A stretch of DNA of 64,000 nt, from the NCBI GenBank assembly GCA_020634815.1, contig JACKBA010000003.1, positions 1 through 64,000 of the forward strand, in the 5' to 3' direction. Shown here one piece after another: positions 24,191-32,506 of this stretch. The position numbers and the translations under genes are program-made. Positions within the stretch are counted from its first letter, which is position 1. Each line of letters opens with the position of its first letter. The notes under the pieces are model-generated. The model was given only the letters and a program-made list of their open reading frames with translations, had not been told where the DNA came from and searched no databases. This stretch comes from Caldilineaceae bacterium (GTDB taxonomy: Bacteria; Chloroflexota; Anaerolineae; Caldilineales; Caldilineaceae).

Positions 24191-24292
24191 GACAGCAAGA
24201 ATTCCCGGCATTCACATTCGGCGGCATTTAGCGCGCCTGGGATCAAAACACAGGGGCAAGCGATCGTCAACTTCGCACGTGACACACTCAGC

Positions 24293-24397
24293 AGTTCACG
24301 ATTTCGCCTCATACTAAGGCACAAAGTCACACCAAGTTGAAGATGGCACTCTTTGTGTTCTCGGTGGCTCTGTATGAGTTTCGTAGACTTCTGAAAC
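24293..24397. repeat. palindromic element, copy B
   Basis: Reads AGTTCACGATTTCGCCTCAT ... ACACCAAGTTGAAGATGGCA ... CTTTGTGTTCTCGGTGGC ... GAGTTTCGTAG and aligns base for base with copy A at 16405-16510. It lies between the XPB gene and the RlmL-like gene. Inverted ends are less perfect than in copies A and C, suggesting an older copy. Confidence 0.65.
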
Positions 24398-24426
24398 TAC
24401 AGCGTGAGGAGCGCCGAAGCACCTTG

Positions 24427-25635
24427 CTACGCGCCGGGAACGGCACCGCGCCCGGCCAGCACCTTGATGCCGCCGTTCACGAAGGAGATACTCGTATCCA
24501 GGGCGAGGCCGGTCTGCGCCAGCAGGCGCGCATCGCTGGAGAGGAGTGTTGCCTGCCAGCCTGGGCAGCGGTCGCGCAGCACATTGCCAAGCTGGGCGTA
24601 GAGGTTGCGCAGGTCCGGCCCGCCGCGCACGCGCTGGCCGTAGGGCGGGTTGGTCACAACAAAGCCCGCCGCGGCCGGCGGCTCGATGGCCGACACGGCA
24701 TGGCAGGCAAACGCAATGGCATCGCCCACGCCGGTGCGCCCGGCATTGGCCTGCGCGGCGGCAATGGCGCCGGCATCGCGATCAGACCCGCGGATCACCA
24801 GCCGTCCGCCGAGTTGTTCGAGCCGCGCCGCGGCCTGTTCGCCGGCCTCGTCGAGCAGCCGCTGCCACAGGGCGGCGTCGAAGTCGGGCCACGCCATGAA
24901 GGCAAAGCGCCGCCGCTGTCCGGGCGCGATATTCAACGCCATGAGCGCGGCCTCGATGGGAATCGTGCCGGAGCCGCAGAAGGGGTCGAGCAGCGGCGGC
25001 GGGAGCGCGTCGCCTGCGGGCCAGCCCGCCGCCATCAGCAGCCCGGCCGCCAGCGTCTCGCGTAACGGCGCCTTGGCCGTCGCCAGCCGGTAGCCGCGCC
25101 GGTGCAGCAGTGCGCCGGACGAATCGACGCTGACGGTGCAGCGGTCATGGTCCAGGCGCACGACCACGAGTTGCGGCGCCTGCTCGTCTTCCTCGTCGTC
25201 GCTCTTGCGCAGCTCCGGCGGCTTACCCAGCCGCTCGCCGATGGCTTCCGCCACCCGCTCGGCCACAGCGCCGGAGTGGTAGAGGCGCGACTTGTGACAA
25301 GTCACGCGCAGGTCGACCGCCTGTCCCGGCGCCAGGAAGTGATCCCAGCCCAGCACGGCGGCGCGGGCGCGCAACTGCTCGAAATTTTCGGCGTGAAAGT
25401 CGCCCAGGCGCACGAGGATGCGGCTGGCCGTGCGCAGGTGCAGGTTGGCGCGGTAGAGCGCCGCGCGGTCGCCCAAAAAGGTGACGCCGCCCGCTTCCAC
25501 CGCACGCTTGTGCTGCTTGCTGCGGCGGTGCAGCAGGCCGAGCTGGCGCAGTTCCGCGGCGGTGAAGGGTGGCAGGCCGGGTGCTGCGACGGCGAAGAGA
25601 GTGGCTTGTGGTGGAAGTGCAGGAGACGTTGTCAC
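24427..25635 (-). CDS. RlmL/Trm14-type THUMP-domain rRNA methyltransferase
   Basis: A 402-residue enzyme from a GTG start (25635). The N-terminal part (about 1-165) has the ferredoxin-like/THUMP RNA-binding pattern (LFAVAAPGLPPFTAAELRQL, then VTFLGDRAALYRANLHLRTA). The C-terminal UPF0020 methyltransferase has SAM-binding DPFCGSGTIPIEAA and catalytic NPPYGQR. This matches enzymes that make N2-methylguanine in 23S rRNA, or related tRNA methylases. It ends 30 bp before the repeat element and follows a 63-residue gene on the same strand. Confidence 0.88.
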   Translation of the reverse strand: MTTSPALPPQATLFAVAAPGLPPFTAAELRQLGLLHRRSKQHKRAVEAGGVTFLGDRAALYRANLHLRTASRILVRLGDFHAENFEQLRARAAVLGWDHFLAPGQAVDLRVTCHKSRLYHSGAVAERVAEAIGERLGKPPELRKSDDEEDEQAPQLVVVRLDHDRCTVSVDSSGALLHRRGYRLATAKAPLRETLAAGLLMAAGWPAGDALPPPLLDPFCGSGTIPIEAALMALNIAPGQRRRFAFMAWPDFDAALWQRLLDEAGEQAAARLEQLGGRLVIRGSDRDAGAIAAAQANAGRTGVGDAIAFACHAVSAIEPPAAAGFVVTNPPYGQRVRGGPDLRNLYAQLGNVLRDRCPGWQATLLSSDARLLAQTGLALDTSISFVNGGIKVLAGRGAVPGA

Positions 25636-25692
25636 GAGGTTACGATTGCGCGTAACTTACATTTCTCAGCATCAGTTCGACACAGCACCGGG

Positions 25693-25884
25693 TTACTTGG
25701 GGGCATAGTGTTCGGCATAGTAGCGTACCCGTTGCTCGCGCAGGCTCACCAGGAGTTCTTCGGTGGTCAGCCCAGCTTCCATGCGGATGCGTTCGATCTC
25801 GCCCGCCAGTTCGGCCACCATGGGCGTTGAAATAAGGGCGTTATCCATATCCTCGATTTTACGCACCTGCTCTGTGGCGTCCAC
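25693..25884 (-). CDS. small hypothetical protein, antitoxin-like
   Basis: A 63-residue protein, MDATEQVRKIEDMDNALIST..., starting at a GTG with a perfect AAGGAG 8 bp upstream. It is acidic and mostly helical, with the C-terminal stretch GLTTEELLVSLREQRVRYYA. Similar small proteins appear as antitoxins or DNA-binding partners, but no toxin is adjacent. It lies between mcrC and the methyltransferase gene. Real by ribosome site and composition; function not recognised. Confidence 0.6.
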   Translation of the reverse strand: MDATEQVRKIEDMDNALISTPMVAELAGEIERIRMEAGLTTEELLVSLREQRVRYYAEHYAPK

Positions 25885-25977
25885 AATCGTCTCCTTAGCA
25901 CAACCTGCCGATGCAGGGCTTCTGCCTCAACTATAGCACGGCAGGGTGCCCTTGTGAATCTTCTCAAATGACCGCCA

Positions 25978-27168
25978 CTACCAAACCCCGTGCAACAGCT
26001 CAGCCACAAATCGCTCGCCCGCCACGTTCAGATCGCCGTCGAGATCAAAGGCCAGAATGCGCACTGCCGTTCCACCAACCTGGTAGCGAGCGGCGCCGGG
26101 CAGTTGTTGCGGGTAGATCAAGATACCCTCGTTTGTCTCCATCGATTCGGCGTAGGCAACGATCTGCTGGATGTCGGCGGTGTCGGCGCTCTTGGGCACT
26201 TTGTACTTGGTATCGAGCACCCACACCTCGTCCCCGTTGCGGATGACCAGGTCGATGATGAATTTCGTGTCGCTTGCGCGGCCAAGATGGTAGTTTTCCT
26301 GCACGGACACGCGAAACGGGCTTGGCAAGAATCTGCGCAGCCAGGCCGCAACAAAGAACTCGAACAACCTCGCCATATCGACGAGAAAGGGGAGCATGCG
26401 CCGGTCGCCCGCTTCGTGCGTCGGTCCGGTGTGCGCCAGGAAGAAGTAGGCCAGCGCGTGGAGCGGCTCGTAGTCTTGGTTGAGCCGGTTGTAGAGACGG
26501 TTGCGGCACGCCTGGGCGGAGAGTGGCGTGGGCGTCGTCACGCCAAGCAGAGCGTGATAGGCCTTGCGCACGCTCGGCAGCGCCCGCTCCTCGTGACAGA
26601 GGCCGCTGCGCAGAATCTGCTGCAATGCCCACAACAACAGTTGATTCTCTTCGAGATCGGCTGTGTGCTCCTCAAAGTGGCAGTGCGGATCGACGCGCCA
26701 CGGCTGCGCCATCTGCCGGCGCACGTCCAGGCGCCCGCGCACATAGCGGCTCTGCTCTTCCTGCGCGACATAGCTGCGATAGATACCGCGCCGCAGACGC
26801 AGCAGCACGCGCCGCGCCAGCTCGCCGGCCAGCCGCTCGTAGAGGTCGTCGACCCCGGCCACCTCGTAAAGGTCATTGCCTTGCTCGAAGATGCTGAGAT
26901 CGTAGGCGACCTCCAGCATCTCGAAGAGCCGGCCAATCGACGTCTTGGGCATGAGCGCAATCGCCAGCGTCTCGTCGAGCGGAATGTAGCCGACCCAGCC
27001 CAGGTTGGCGAGGCGCCAGCGGTCGCCGCCGTCCCAGAAGACGCGCTCGATATGTACGTGCTTGCTGTAGCGGTCGTGGAGCAACGCGGCAGCCTTCATC
27101 GGCAACTCGCCGACGGGAAGCTCGACGGGCTTGTATTCCACCAACTCGATGACACGCCGATCAGCCAT
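25978..27168 (-). CDS. mcrC: McrC: nuclease subunit of McrBC restriction system
   Basis: A 396-residue protein starting MADRRVIELVEYKPVELP at ATG 27168, overlapping the end of mcrB by 8 bp; a GTG four codons upstream is also possible. The N-terminal half is the McrC beta-rich McrB-binding part (RLANLGWVGYIPLDETLAIA). The C-terminal PD-(D/E)xK nuclease is seen in KFIIDLVIRNGDEVWVLDTKYK at about 300-325, with the catalytic D, D and K. McrC cuts DNA when McrB-driven translocation brings two recognition sites together. Translational coupling to mcrB is expected. Confidence 0.92.
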   Translation of the reverse strand: MADRRVIELVEYKPVELPVGELPMKAAALLHDRYSKHVHIERVFWDGGDRWRLANLGWVGYIPLDETLAIALMPKTSIGRLFEMLEVAYDLSIFEQGNDLYEVAGVDDLYERLAGELARRVLLRLRRGIYRSYVAQEEQSRYVRGRLDVRRQMAQPWRVDPHCHFEEHTADLEENQLLLWALQQILRSGLCHEERALPSVRKAYHALLGVTTPTPLSAQACRNRLYNRLNQDYEPLHALAYFFLAHTGPTHEAGDRRMLPFLVDMARLFEFFVAAWLRRFLPSPFRVSVQENYHLGRASDTKFIIDLVIRNGDEVWVLDTKYKVPKSADTADIQQIVAYAESMETNEGILIYPQQLPGAARYQVGGTAVRILAFDLDGDLNVAGERFVAELLHGVW

Positions 27169-29482
27169 GGCTCTGGCCACCGGGCAGCAGCCGGGACGCC
27201 ACCTGTTCCCAGGTGAACTTCTTCACAAGATCGCGCTGGTCGAAAAAGTATTCGTCCAGATAGGGCTCGATTTCCATGCGCCAAATGTCCTCCAGATCGC
27301 CGGCCAGCACGTCGCGCAGAAAGAAGGAGATGCCCACGGCGTAGTGCGGGTCGCCGATCTGCCGGTTGATCTCGCGCAGCACCTCGATCAGCGGCGCAGG
27401 GTCAAAGCCGGCGCCGTTTTTCTGATGGAAGGCATCAAGCACCGTGTACTGCGGCTCCAGCTTGATGAAGGCAAAGCGCCGGCGCAGCGCGTGATCCACC
27501 AGCGCGATCGAGCGGTCGGCGGTGTTCATCGTGCCGATGAGATAGACGTTGCTTGGAATTCGGAAGCCCTGATCGCTGGCCGCCAGCCTGATACTCTCAT
27601 CGCGATACTCGAGCAGGTACATCAATTCGCCAAAGACACGTGCCAGGTTGGCACGGTTGATCTCGTCGATGATCAGCACACACGGGCCTTTGCACTGCGC
27701 TGCCTTCTGGCAGAACTCCAGGAAGCGCCCGCGCACGACAGGATACTCCAGCCCGCCGCTGGCGGTCGGGCGCGGCCGGATGCCCTGGATGAAATCCTCA
27801 TAGGCGTAGGCAGGGTGGAACTGCACCAGTTCCCAGAATCCGTCGCCGCCGCCGATGAGATGCTGCGCCAGCATGCGGGCGATAAAGGTCTTGCCCGTGC
27901 CCGGCGGCCCGTAGAAGATTGCCTGCCGCTTGCGTTGGATGGCCGCAACCCAGCGCGCCAGTTCCGCCTGCGAGAAGCCGGTCTCCGCGGCGATGTCGGG
28001 CAGCGGCAGCAACGGCTGAAGCTCCTCCTCCTCTTCTTCCTCATCCAGTTCCGGGAACTCCTGCGCTACGTACGCCTCGATCTCGGCGATCGGCTCGTCG
28101 AGCGTCGCCAGCAGCACCAGCGGGAAGAGGCGGCGGAAGCTGTCGAGCACCCGCTCGACCAGCGCGTCCTCCTCCAATTCGACCAGATCTTCGGGTGCCA
28201 GGAAGTAGGAGACGTCATTGTTGAAGCGGCTGGGGTCTTGGAGGAATTCGGCCCAGGTCGGCTCGCTGCCATCGCGGTAGGCAAAGGTGCCGTCAGGCTG
28301 GACGATGAGATTCTCCCGGTCGCCAAACCGGACGTTATCACCGATCAATTGCGACAGTATTGGCTCCAGGATCTGCGCGTGGACCTGGCTATTGCGGCTG
28401 AATCGCTGGCGCTGCGTGCTGCCATAATTCCCGATGTAGAAGCCATGTTCGAACAATTCATGGTTGATCCACATGGATAACTGGGCGTCTTGGGAACGCT
28501 TACTGCCCTTCGGATAGAACGCTCCCCAGTAATGCGACCAGGCGCCGCCGCGACCAAAATCGTTCTTGGCAAAGATTGAAAACAGGCGCTTGTCCGTTTC
28601 CATGGTCGCTCGAATTGTTTCTGAAAGACGCCCTGCTACTGATCGAAACACGTGTTGGAAGGGAACAGTAACAAGCCTCTCGAGTTCCTCTTGATGCGCT
28701 TGGCAAAAGGCGACAGTCGGATCGTCATCGAGATCCTTGAGAAGCGCAAAGGCTTCAGGTTTGAAAATACCAGGACGCTGCCTGGGACTGGTCGATTCAA
28801 CTGAAGTGACCTTTCCCCTCTCGACGTCAGCACACACATACATCACGCTCTGCACATCGATCAAATCGGGCCGTCCGTATTCCTCGAACGCAGCGCCGAC
28901 TTCAGCGGCCGTGTCGAGAATCGCCTGGTAGCCCTCCGCCGTCGGCCATCGGTTCCACCGCTCGCCGGCGTCGATGAACTCCAGAAAATCCTTGATCGTG
29001 CTCGGTTTTACCAGCAGGTTGTGGTCGGGATCGGAGATAAACAGGAAGTAGGTCGGAAAGGTCCAGTAGATGGGCAGCCTGTTGGCCTCCAGGAACGCCA
29101 CGAATGCGCCCAGCCGTTCCGGCGCGCCGCCGTCGCCGTAAAGCAACCGGAAGAACGCGCGGCAGAACTCCGCCCGCAGATCGCCGGCGAGCGCCGGCGC
29201 GTAGAGCAGCTTCAGGTCGCCGCTCTTGGGCGTTCGCATATAGAGCAGGTTGATGCTGCGCTTGCCGGCCAGCTCAAGTTGGGCGATGAAGTCATCCCAC
29301 TGCCCCTGCTGCACCATCTCGTCGAGCACCGCTCGGGCAACCAACGGCTGCGTCTCCTCCGCCACCCGTCGCTTGTACCGGGTCTCATCTTCGATGAATT
29401 GCTCATCCTGGAAGCCGCTCCACGAGCCGTACCGGGCATTCAGTGCTTCGATTATCTTCGCCTTGATTGTTTCGCCTATCAT
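27161..29482 (-). CDS. mcrB: McrB: GTP-dependent AAA+ translocase of McrBC
   Basis: The 773-residue protein begins MIGETIKAKIIEALNARYGS at ATG 29482, with GAGG upstream. Its first about 480 residues are a large recognition region not of the E. coli McrB type. It includes GGAWSHYWGAFYPKGSKR and LVELEEDALVERVLDSFRRL. The AAA+ module then has Walker A GPPGTGKT near 524, Walker B CVLIIDEINRANLARVFGEL, and the McrB-specific MNTADRS near 650, which marks GTP rather than ATP use. McrBC restricts modified or foreign DNA. No modification methylase is adjacent, consistent with a modification-dependent system. Confidence 0.92.
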   Translation of the reverse strand: MIGETIKAKIIEALNARYGSWSGFQDEQFIEDETRYKRRVAEETQPLVARAVLDEMVQQGQWDDFIAQLELAGKRSINLLYMRTPKSGDLKLLYAPALAGDLRAEFCRAFFRLLYGDGGAPERLGAFVAFLEANRLPIYWTFPTYFLFISDPDHNLLVKPSTIKDFLEFIDAGERWNRWPTAEGYQAILDTAAEVGAAFEEYGRPDLIDVQSVMYVCADVERGKVTSVESTSPRQRPGIFKPEAFALLKDLDDDPTVAFCQAHQEELERLVTVPFQHVFRSVAGRLSETIRATMETDKRLFSIFAKNDFGRGGAWSHYWGAFYPKGSKRSQDAQLSMWINHELFEHGFYIGNYGSTQRQRFSRNSQVHAQILEPILSQLIGDNVRFGDRENLIVQPDGTFAYRDGSEPTWAEFLQDPSRFNNDVSYFLAPEDLVELEEDALVERVLDSFRRLFPLVLLATLDEPIAEIEAYVAQEFPELDEEEEEEELQPLLPLPDIAAETGFSQAELARWVAAIQRKRQAIFYGPPGTGKTFIARMLAQHLIGGGDGFWELVQFHPAYAYEDFIQGIRPRPTASGGLEYPVVRGRFLEFCQKAAQCKGPCVLIIDEINRANLARVFGELMYLLEYRDESIRLAASDQGFRIPSNVYLIGTMNTADRSIALVDHALRRRFAFIKLEPQYTVLDAFHQKNGAGFDPAPLIEVLREINRQIGDPHYAVGISFFLRDVLAGDLEDIWRMEIEPYLDEYFFDQRDLVKKFTWEQVASRLLPGGQSHG

Positions 29483-29591
29483 CGGATGCCTCGTGGTTGC
29501 TACCAATTGGGTAACGTGGGGTTTGCGAGCCGCATGCCTGGCATGCCACAATGTGACCTGGCCACCCGCCGCGCAGATATGGTTGGAGGCC

Positions 29592-29600
29592 ATTGTAGCA
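29592..29600 (-). promoter_or_regulatory. putative extended -10 promoter for mcrBC
   Basis: On the minus strand the sequence TGCTACAAT gives an extended -10 element (TGn plus TACAAT) about 110 bp upstream of the mcrB start. No good -35 hexamer is visible at 17 bp. Position and direction fit transcription of mcrBC. Confidence 0.4.
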
Positions 29601-29674
29601 CAGGCCACCGCGCTCGTCGGGGCTGGCTGAGTCCACGTCGCTCTGACGATCGGCTTCTAAAGCCGGAGGAACGT

Positions 29675-30289
29675 ATGACTACACAGGCACACTGGGAACG
29701 CGTCTACGCGACCCGATCGCACACGGAAGTCAGTTGGTACCAGCGCGAGCCGCGGGTATCGCTCGCGCTGATTGAGCGCGTCGCCCCGGCTCGGAGCGCC
29801 GCTATCCTCGACGTGGGCGGCGGCGCATCCACCTTGGTCGATGCCCTGCTGGTGCGTGGCTACACCAACCTCGGCGTGCTCGACATCGCCGCCGGCGCGC
29901 TCGGCGCCGCGCACGACCGGCTGGGTGCGCGCGGCGACACGGTCGCCTGGCTCGCCGCCGATGTGCTCCACTACCCCTTTACGCCGCAGAGCGTGGATGT
30001 GTGGCACGATCGCGCCGTTTTTCACTTTCTCACGGAGGCCGCCGATCGCCGCGCCTATGTGGCGCAAGCAACTGCGGCAGTATGCCCGGGCGGCCACATC
30101 ATCGTCGCCACCTTTGCAATCGATGGGCCGGCGCAGTGCAGCGGGCTGGATGTCTGCCGCTACTCACCGGACTTGCTGCATGAAGAGTTCGGGGCCGGCT
30201 TTGACCTGGTGGCGCACACCTTCGAGGAGCACATCACCCCGACCGGTGGCGCACAGCGCTTTCAATACAGCGTGCTGGCGCGCCGCTGA
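29675..30289 (+). CDS. class I SAM-dependent methyltransferase
   Basis: A 204-residue enzyme starting at ATG 29675 directly after GGAGGAACGT. It opens MTTQAHWERVYATRSHTEVS, the 'HWe.vY....evSWyq' start typical of small UbiE/tellurite-resistance-like methyltransferases. The SAM loop is ILDVGGGASTLVD (about 44-56), with an acidic LGVLDIAA and a post-motif LAADVLHYPF. The C-terminal HTFEEHITPTGGAQRFQYSV is also family-typical. Substrate unknown; chemical detoxification or small-molecule methylation is likely. Divergent from mcrB. Confidence 0.85.
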   Translation: MTTQAHWERVYATRSHTEVSWYQREPRVSLALIERVAPARSAAILDVGGGASTLVDALLVRGYTNLGVLDIAAGALGAAHDRLGARGDTVAWLAADVLHYPFTPQSVDVWHDRAVFHFLTEAADRRAYVAQATAAVCPGGHIIVATFAIDGPAQCSGLDVCRYSPDLLHEEFGAGFDLVAHTFEEHITPTGGAQRFQYSVLARR

Positions 30290-30306
30290 TCGCCGGCGAC
30301 CATCGG

Positions 30307-30404
30307 CCATTAACAATTGACAATTGACCGTTGACAATTTCCTCTCGCCCCTCGCCCCTTTTCCATTGACAATCAGCAATTAACAATTGGCCATTGACAA
30401 TTCC
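30307..30404. repeat. two intergenic arrays of CAATTGA-type heptamers
   Basis: First array: CCATTAA, CAATTGA, CAATTGA, CCGTTGA, CAATTTC (30307-30341). Second array: CCATTGA, CAATCAG, CAATTAA, CAATTGG, CCATTGA, CAATTCC (30363-30404). Each unit is exactly 7 bp. A C/T-rich spacer (CCTCTCGCCCCTCGCCCC) lies between them and a second one follows. It fills the gap between convergent genes and recalls the short tandem heptamers known from cyanobacteria. Confidence 0.75.
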
Positions 30405-30421
30405 CCATCCCCTCGCCCCTC

Positions 30422-32506
30422 CTACACCAACGCGCTCATCTTCCCCCACCCCGTCACCGTCAGCGTCTCACGGGCGCGGGAGGCCGCCACATGCAGCAGG
30501 CAGCGCTCGCGCAGCAGGTCCGCCTCCGTCACCGCCCACGCTGGCGGCATGACCCCGGCGCGCATGCCGGCGATGAAGACGTGCTCGAACTCCAGCCCCT
30601 TGACGCGGTGCATGGTCGCCAGCCGCACGCCCGAGCCGGCATAATCCGGCGTATCCGCTTCCAGCAACAGGTAGGGAATGCCCGCCGCGCGCACCGCCGG
30701 CAGGATATCGTCGCGCAGATAGCGGTGCGAGCGCGCCACGATGCAGATGCGCTCGAGCTCGACTGCCTCGCGCAGCGTGCCGATCTCACCCAGCACGAAG
30801 GCCATCTCCTCCGCGGCCGAGGCGAAGGAGCGCACCGTGGGCGGGATGCCGGTCATGAGCGAGTGATAGGCCGCCAGGTCATCCTGCCCGCCATCCAGGT
30901 CGTCGACGGCCGCGCCCGCCAGCACCTCGGTAGACCAGCGGCGGATCTCCTCCGTCGTGCGGTAGTTGATGCGCAGCTTGGCCGCCCGGCCGCGGATGGC
31001 AATCCCACACTGCGCCATCACGACCGGCTGGCCGTAGATACGCTGGTGCGCGTCGCCCACAAAGAAGAGATCGTTCTCGCCCTCGGGCACCATCTGCCGC
31101 AGCAGGCGCAGTTCGACCGGGTCGAGATCCTGGCTCTCGTCGACGACGACGGCGCGGTACGGCAGCGTGACCGTCCCCGTCTCCAGCAGCGTGCGGGCGC
31201 ACCGGATTACGTCCGGCCACTCGACGCGATCCAGGCGTTCCAACTCGCGGCGATAGGCGGCGAAGATCTCCCACAGCGCCGCACGCTGGCTGCGGTTGAG
31301 CGCGGTGCCCTGGCCCAGCCGCGACGCGCGCAGGTACTCCCCGCGTTCCGTGATCCCCTGCGCCTGCACCACCGCCGCCCACTCGCGCTGCACGAAGGCC
31401 TCGTCCCAGCCGGCGCCGGCCGCTTCCATCGCGTTGCGCCAGCACTGCCGCTGCTCGTCCTCCTCGACGATGCTCACCGGCCGGCCGGCCTGGCGCAGCA
31501 ACTGCATGGCCCACGTATGCAGGTTGGCCACCTCGATGCGCGCTATCTCCGGCCCGCACAGGTTTTCCAAATTCTCGCGGATGTTGGCCGCCAGGTTGCG
31601 CGTGTAGGTCGTGAAGAGGATGCGGTCCTCCGGCGCGGTGAAGACGCTGCGTGCCAGATAGCGCGCGCGGTGCATGGCGACGACGGTCTTGCCCGTGCCC
31701 GCGCCGCCCAGCACGCGCGCCGGCCCGTTGAAGTGGCGCTCCACCAGCCGCGCCTGGCTGGGATGCAGGAAGATGCGCCATTTCGCCATGGGTTCGTCGA
31801 GAATCTGGTCCAGTTCCTCAGGGCTCTCGACCAGATGGAAGCGCCGCCGGCTGTCGGGATGCTCTAGCGCCAGCGTGGCATCCACCGGTCTATCCGCCTC
31901 GACACCGGCGTGGCGCAGCGCCTCGTCGACCGCACAGCCCAAGTTGGCGATATAGAAGAGGGTCTCGTGCGCTTCCGCCGGCAGATAGGGGCGCAGACGT
32001 TCCAGCCCGTCGGCGCTGTGGAGCGCCCGCACCGAGGGGAGCAGCATCTCCGGAACACCGGCGCGGATCAGGTCGGCGTCGGCAAAGGTCTCGAAGAGCG
32101 CATAGGCGTCGAGCGGCTTGGCGGCCAGTTCATCGGCGGCGCGGCTGTTTGCTTCTTCGACAAGCTCGAGATCGAGCACCTGGATCGCGCCTGTCGCCGG
32201 GTGCACGGGAAACAGCTTGTTTTTGGCCCACGCCATAGCCTCGTCGTGATGGTCCACCCAGACAAGCACGTAGTCGGCGCCCATGTTCGGGTGCAGCATC
32301 ACGGCGCGATAGGCGCGGTCAATGCGCACCGTGCGCACGCGGTCATCGCGCGTGTCGTGAATCGGCTCGTAGTTGATACCCGGCGCCGTAGGGTCGCTGC
32401 GAAACTTGCCCAGGAACTCACGCACCTTCTTGCGCTGTCCCATGGGCAGGTGGTCGAAGGATTCGAGAAAGCTGTCGGCCATGTACAGATTCGGTGTCAG
32501 GGTCAT
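30422..32506 (-). CDS. UvrD/Rep-type helicase with RelE-like N-terminal domain
   Basis: A 694-residue protein from ATG 32506 (MTLTPNLYMADSFLESFDHL), with GGAG upstream. The ATG overlaps the stop of the addA-like gene (ATGA), indicating coupled translation. Residues 1-95 look like a RelE/ParE-fold toxin domain (LPMGQRKKVREFLGKF, TVRIDRAYRAVMLHPN, YVLVWVDHHDEAMAWA). A linker region follows, then an SF1 helicase with Walker A GGAGTGKT near 265, VVVDESQDLDP and the C-terminal VKGLEFEHVFIAGM. Proteins with this fusion are annotated simply as UvrD helicases. The RelE-like part may bind ribosomes or RNA, or may now only be structural; its catalytic residues cannot be judged by eye. Confidence 0.88.
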   Translation of the reverse strand: MTLTPNLYMADSFLESFDHLPMGQRKKVREFLGKFRSDPTAPGINYEPIHDTRDDRVRTVRIDRAYRAVMLHPNMGADYVLVWVDHHDEAMAWAKNKLFPVHPATGAIQVLDLELVEEANSRAADELAAKPLDAYALFETFADADLIRAGVPEMLLPSVRALHSADGLERLRPYLPAEAHETLFYIANLGCAVDEALRHAGVEADRPVDATLALEHPDSRRRFHLVESPEELDQILDEPMAKWRIFLHPSQARLVERHFNGPARVLGGAGTGKTVVAMHRARYLARSVFTAPEDRILFTTYTRNLAANIRENLENLCGPEIARIEVANLHTWAMQLLRQAGRPVSIVEEDEQRQCWRNAMEAAGAGWDEAFVQREWAAVVQAQGITERGEYLRASRLGQGTALNRSQRAALWEIFAAYRRELERLDRVEWPDVIRCARTLLETGTVTLPYRAVVVDESQDLDPVELRLLRQMVPEGENDLFFVGDAHQRIYGQPVVMAQCGIAIRGRAAKLRINYRTTEEIRRWSTEVLAGAAVDDLDGGQDDLAAYHSLMTGIPPTVRSFASAAEEMAFVLGEIGTLREAVELERICIVARSHRYLRDDILPAVRAAGIPYLLLEADTPDYAGSGVRLATMHRVKGLEFEHVFIAGMRAGVMPPAWAVTEADLLRERCLLHVAASRARETLTVTGWGKMSALV

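Noticed and set aside
25693..25884. Antitoxin of a complete toxin-antitoxin pair
   Set aside because: No toxin gene is adjacent; the neighbours are mcrC and an rRNA methyltransferase gene.
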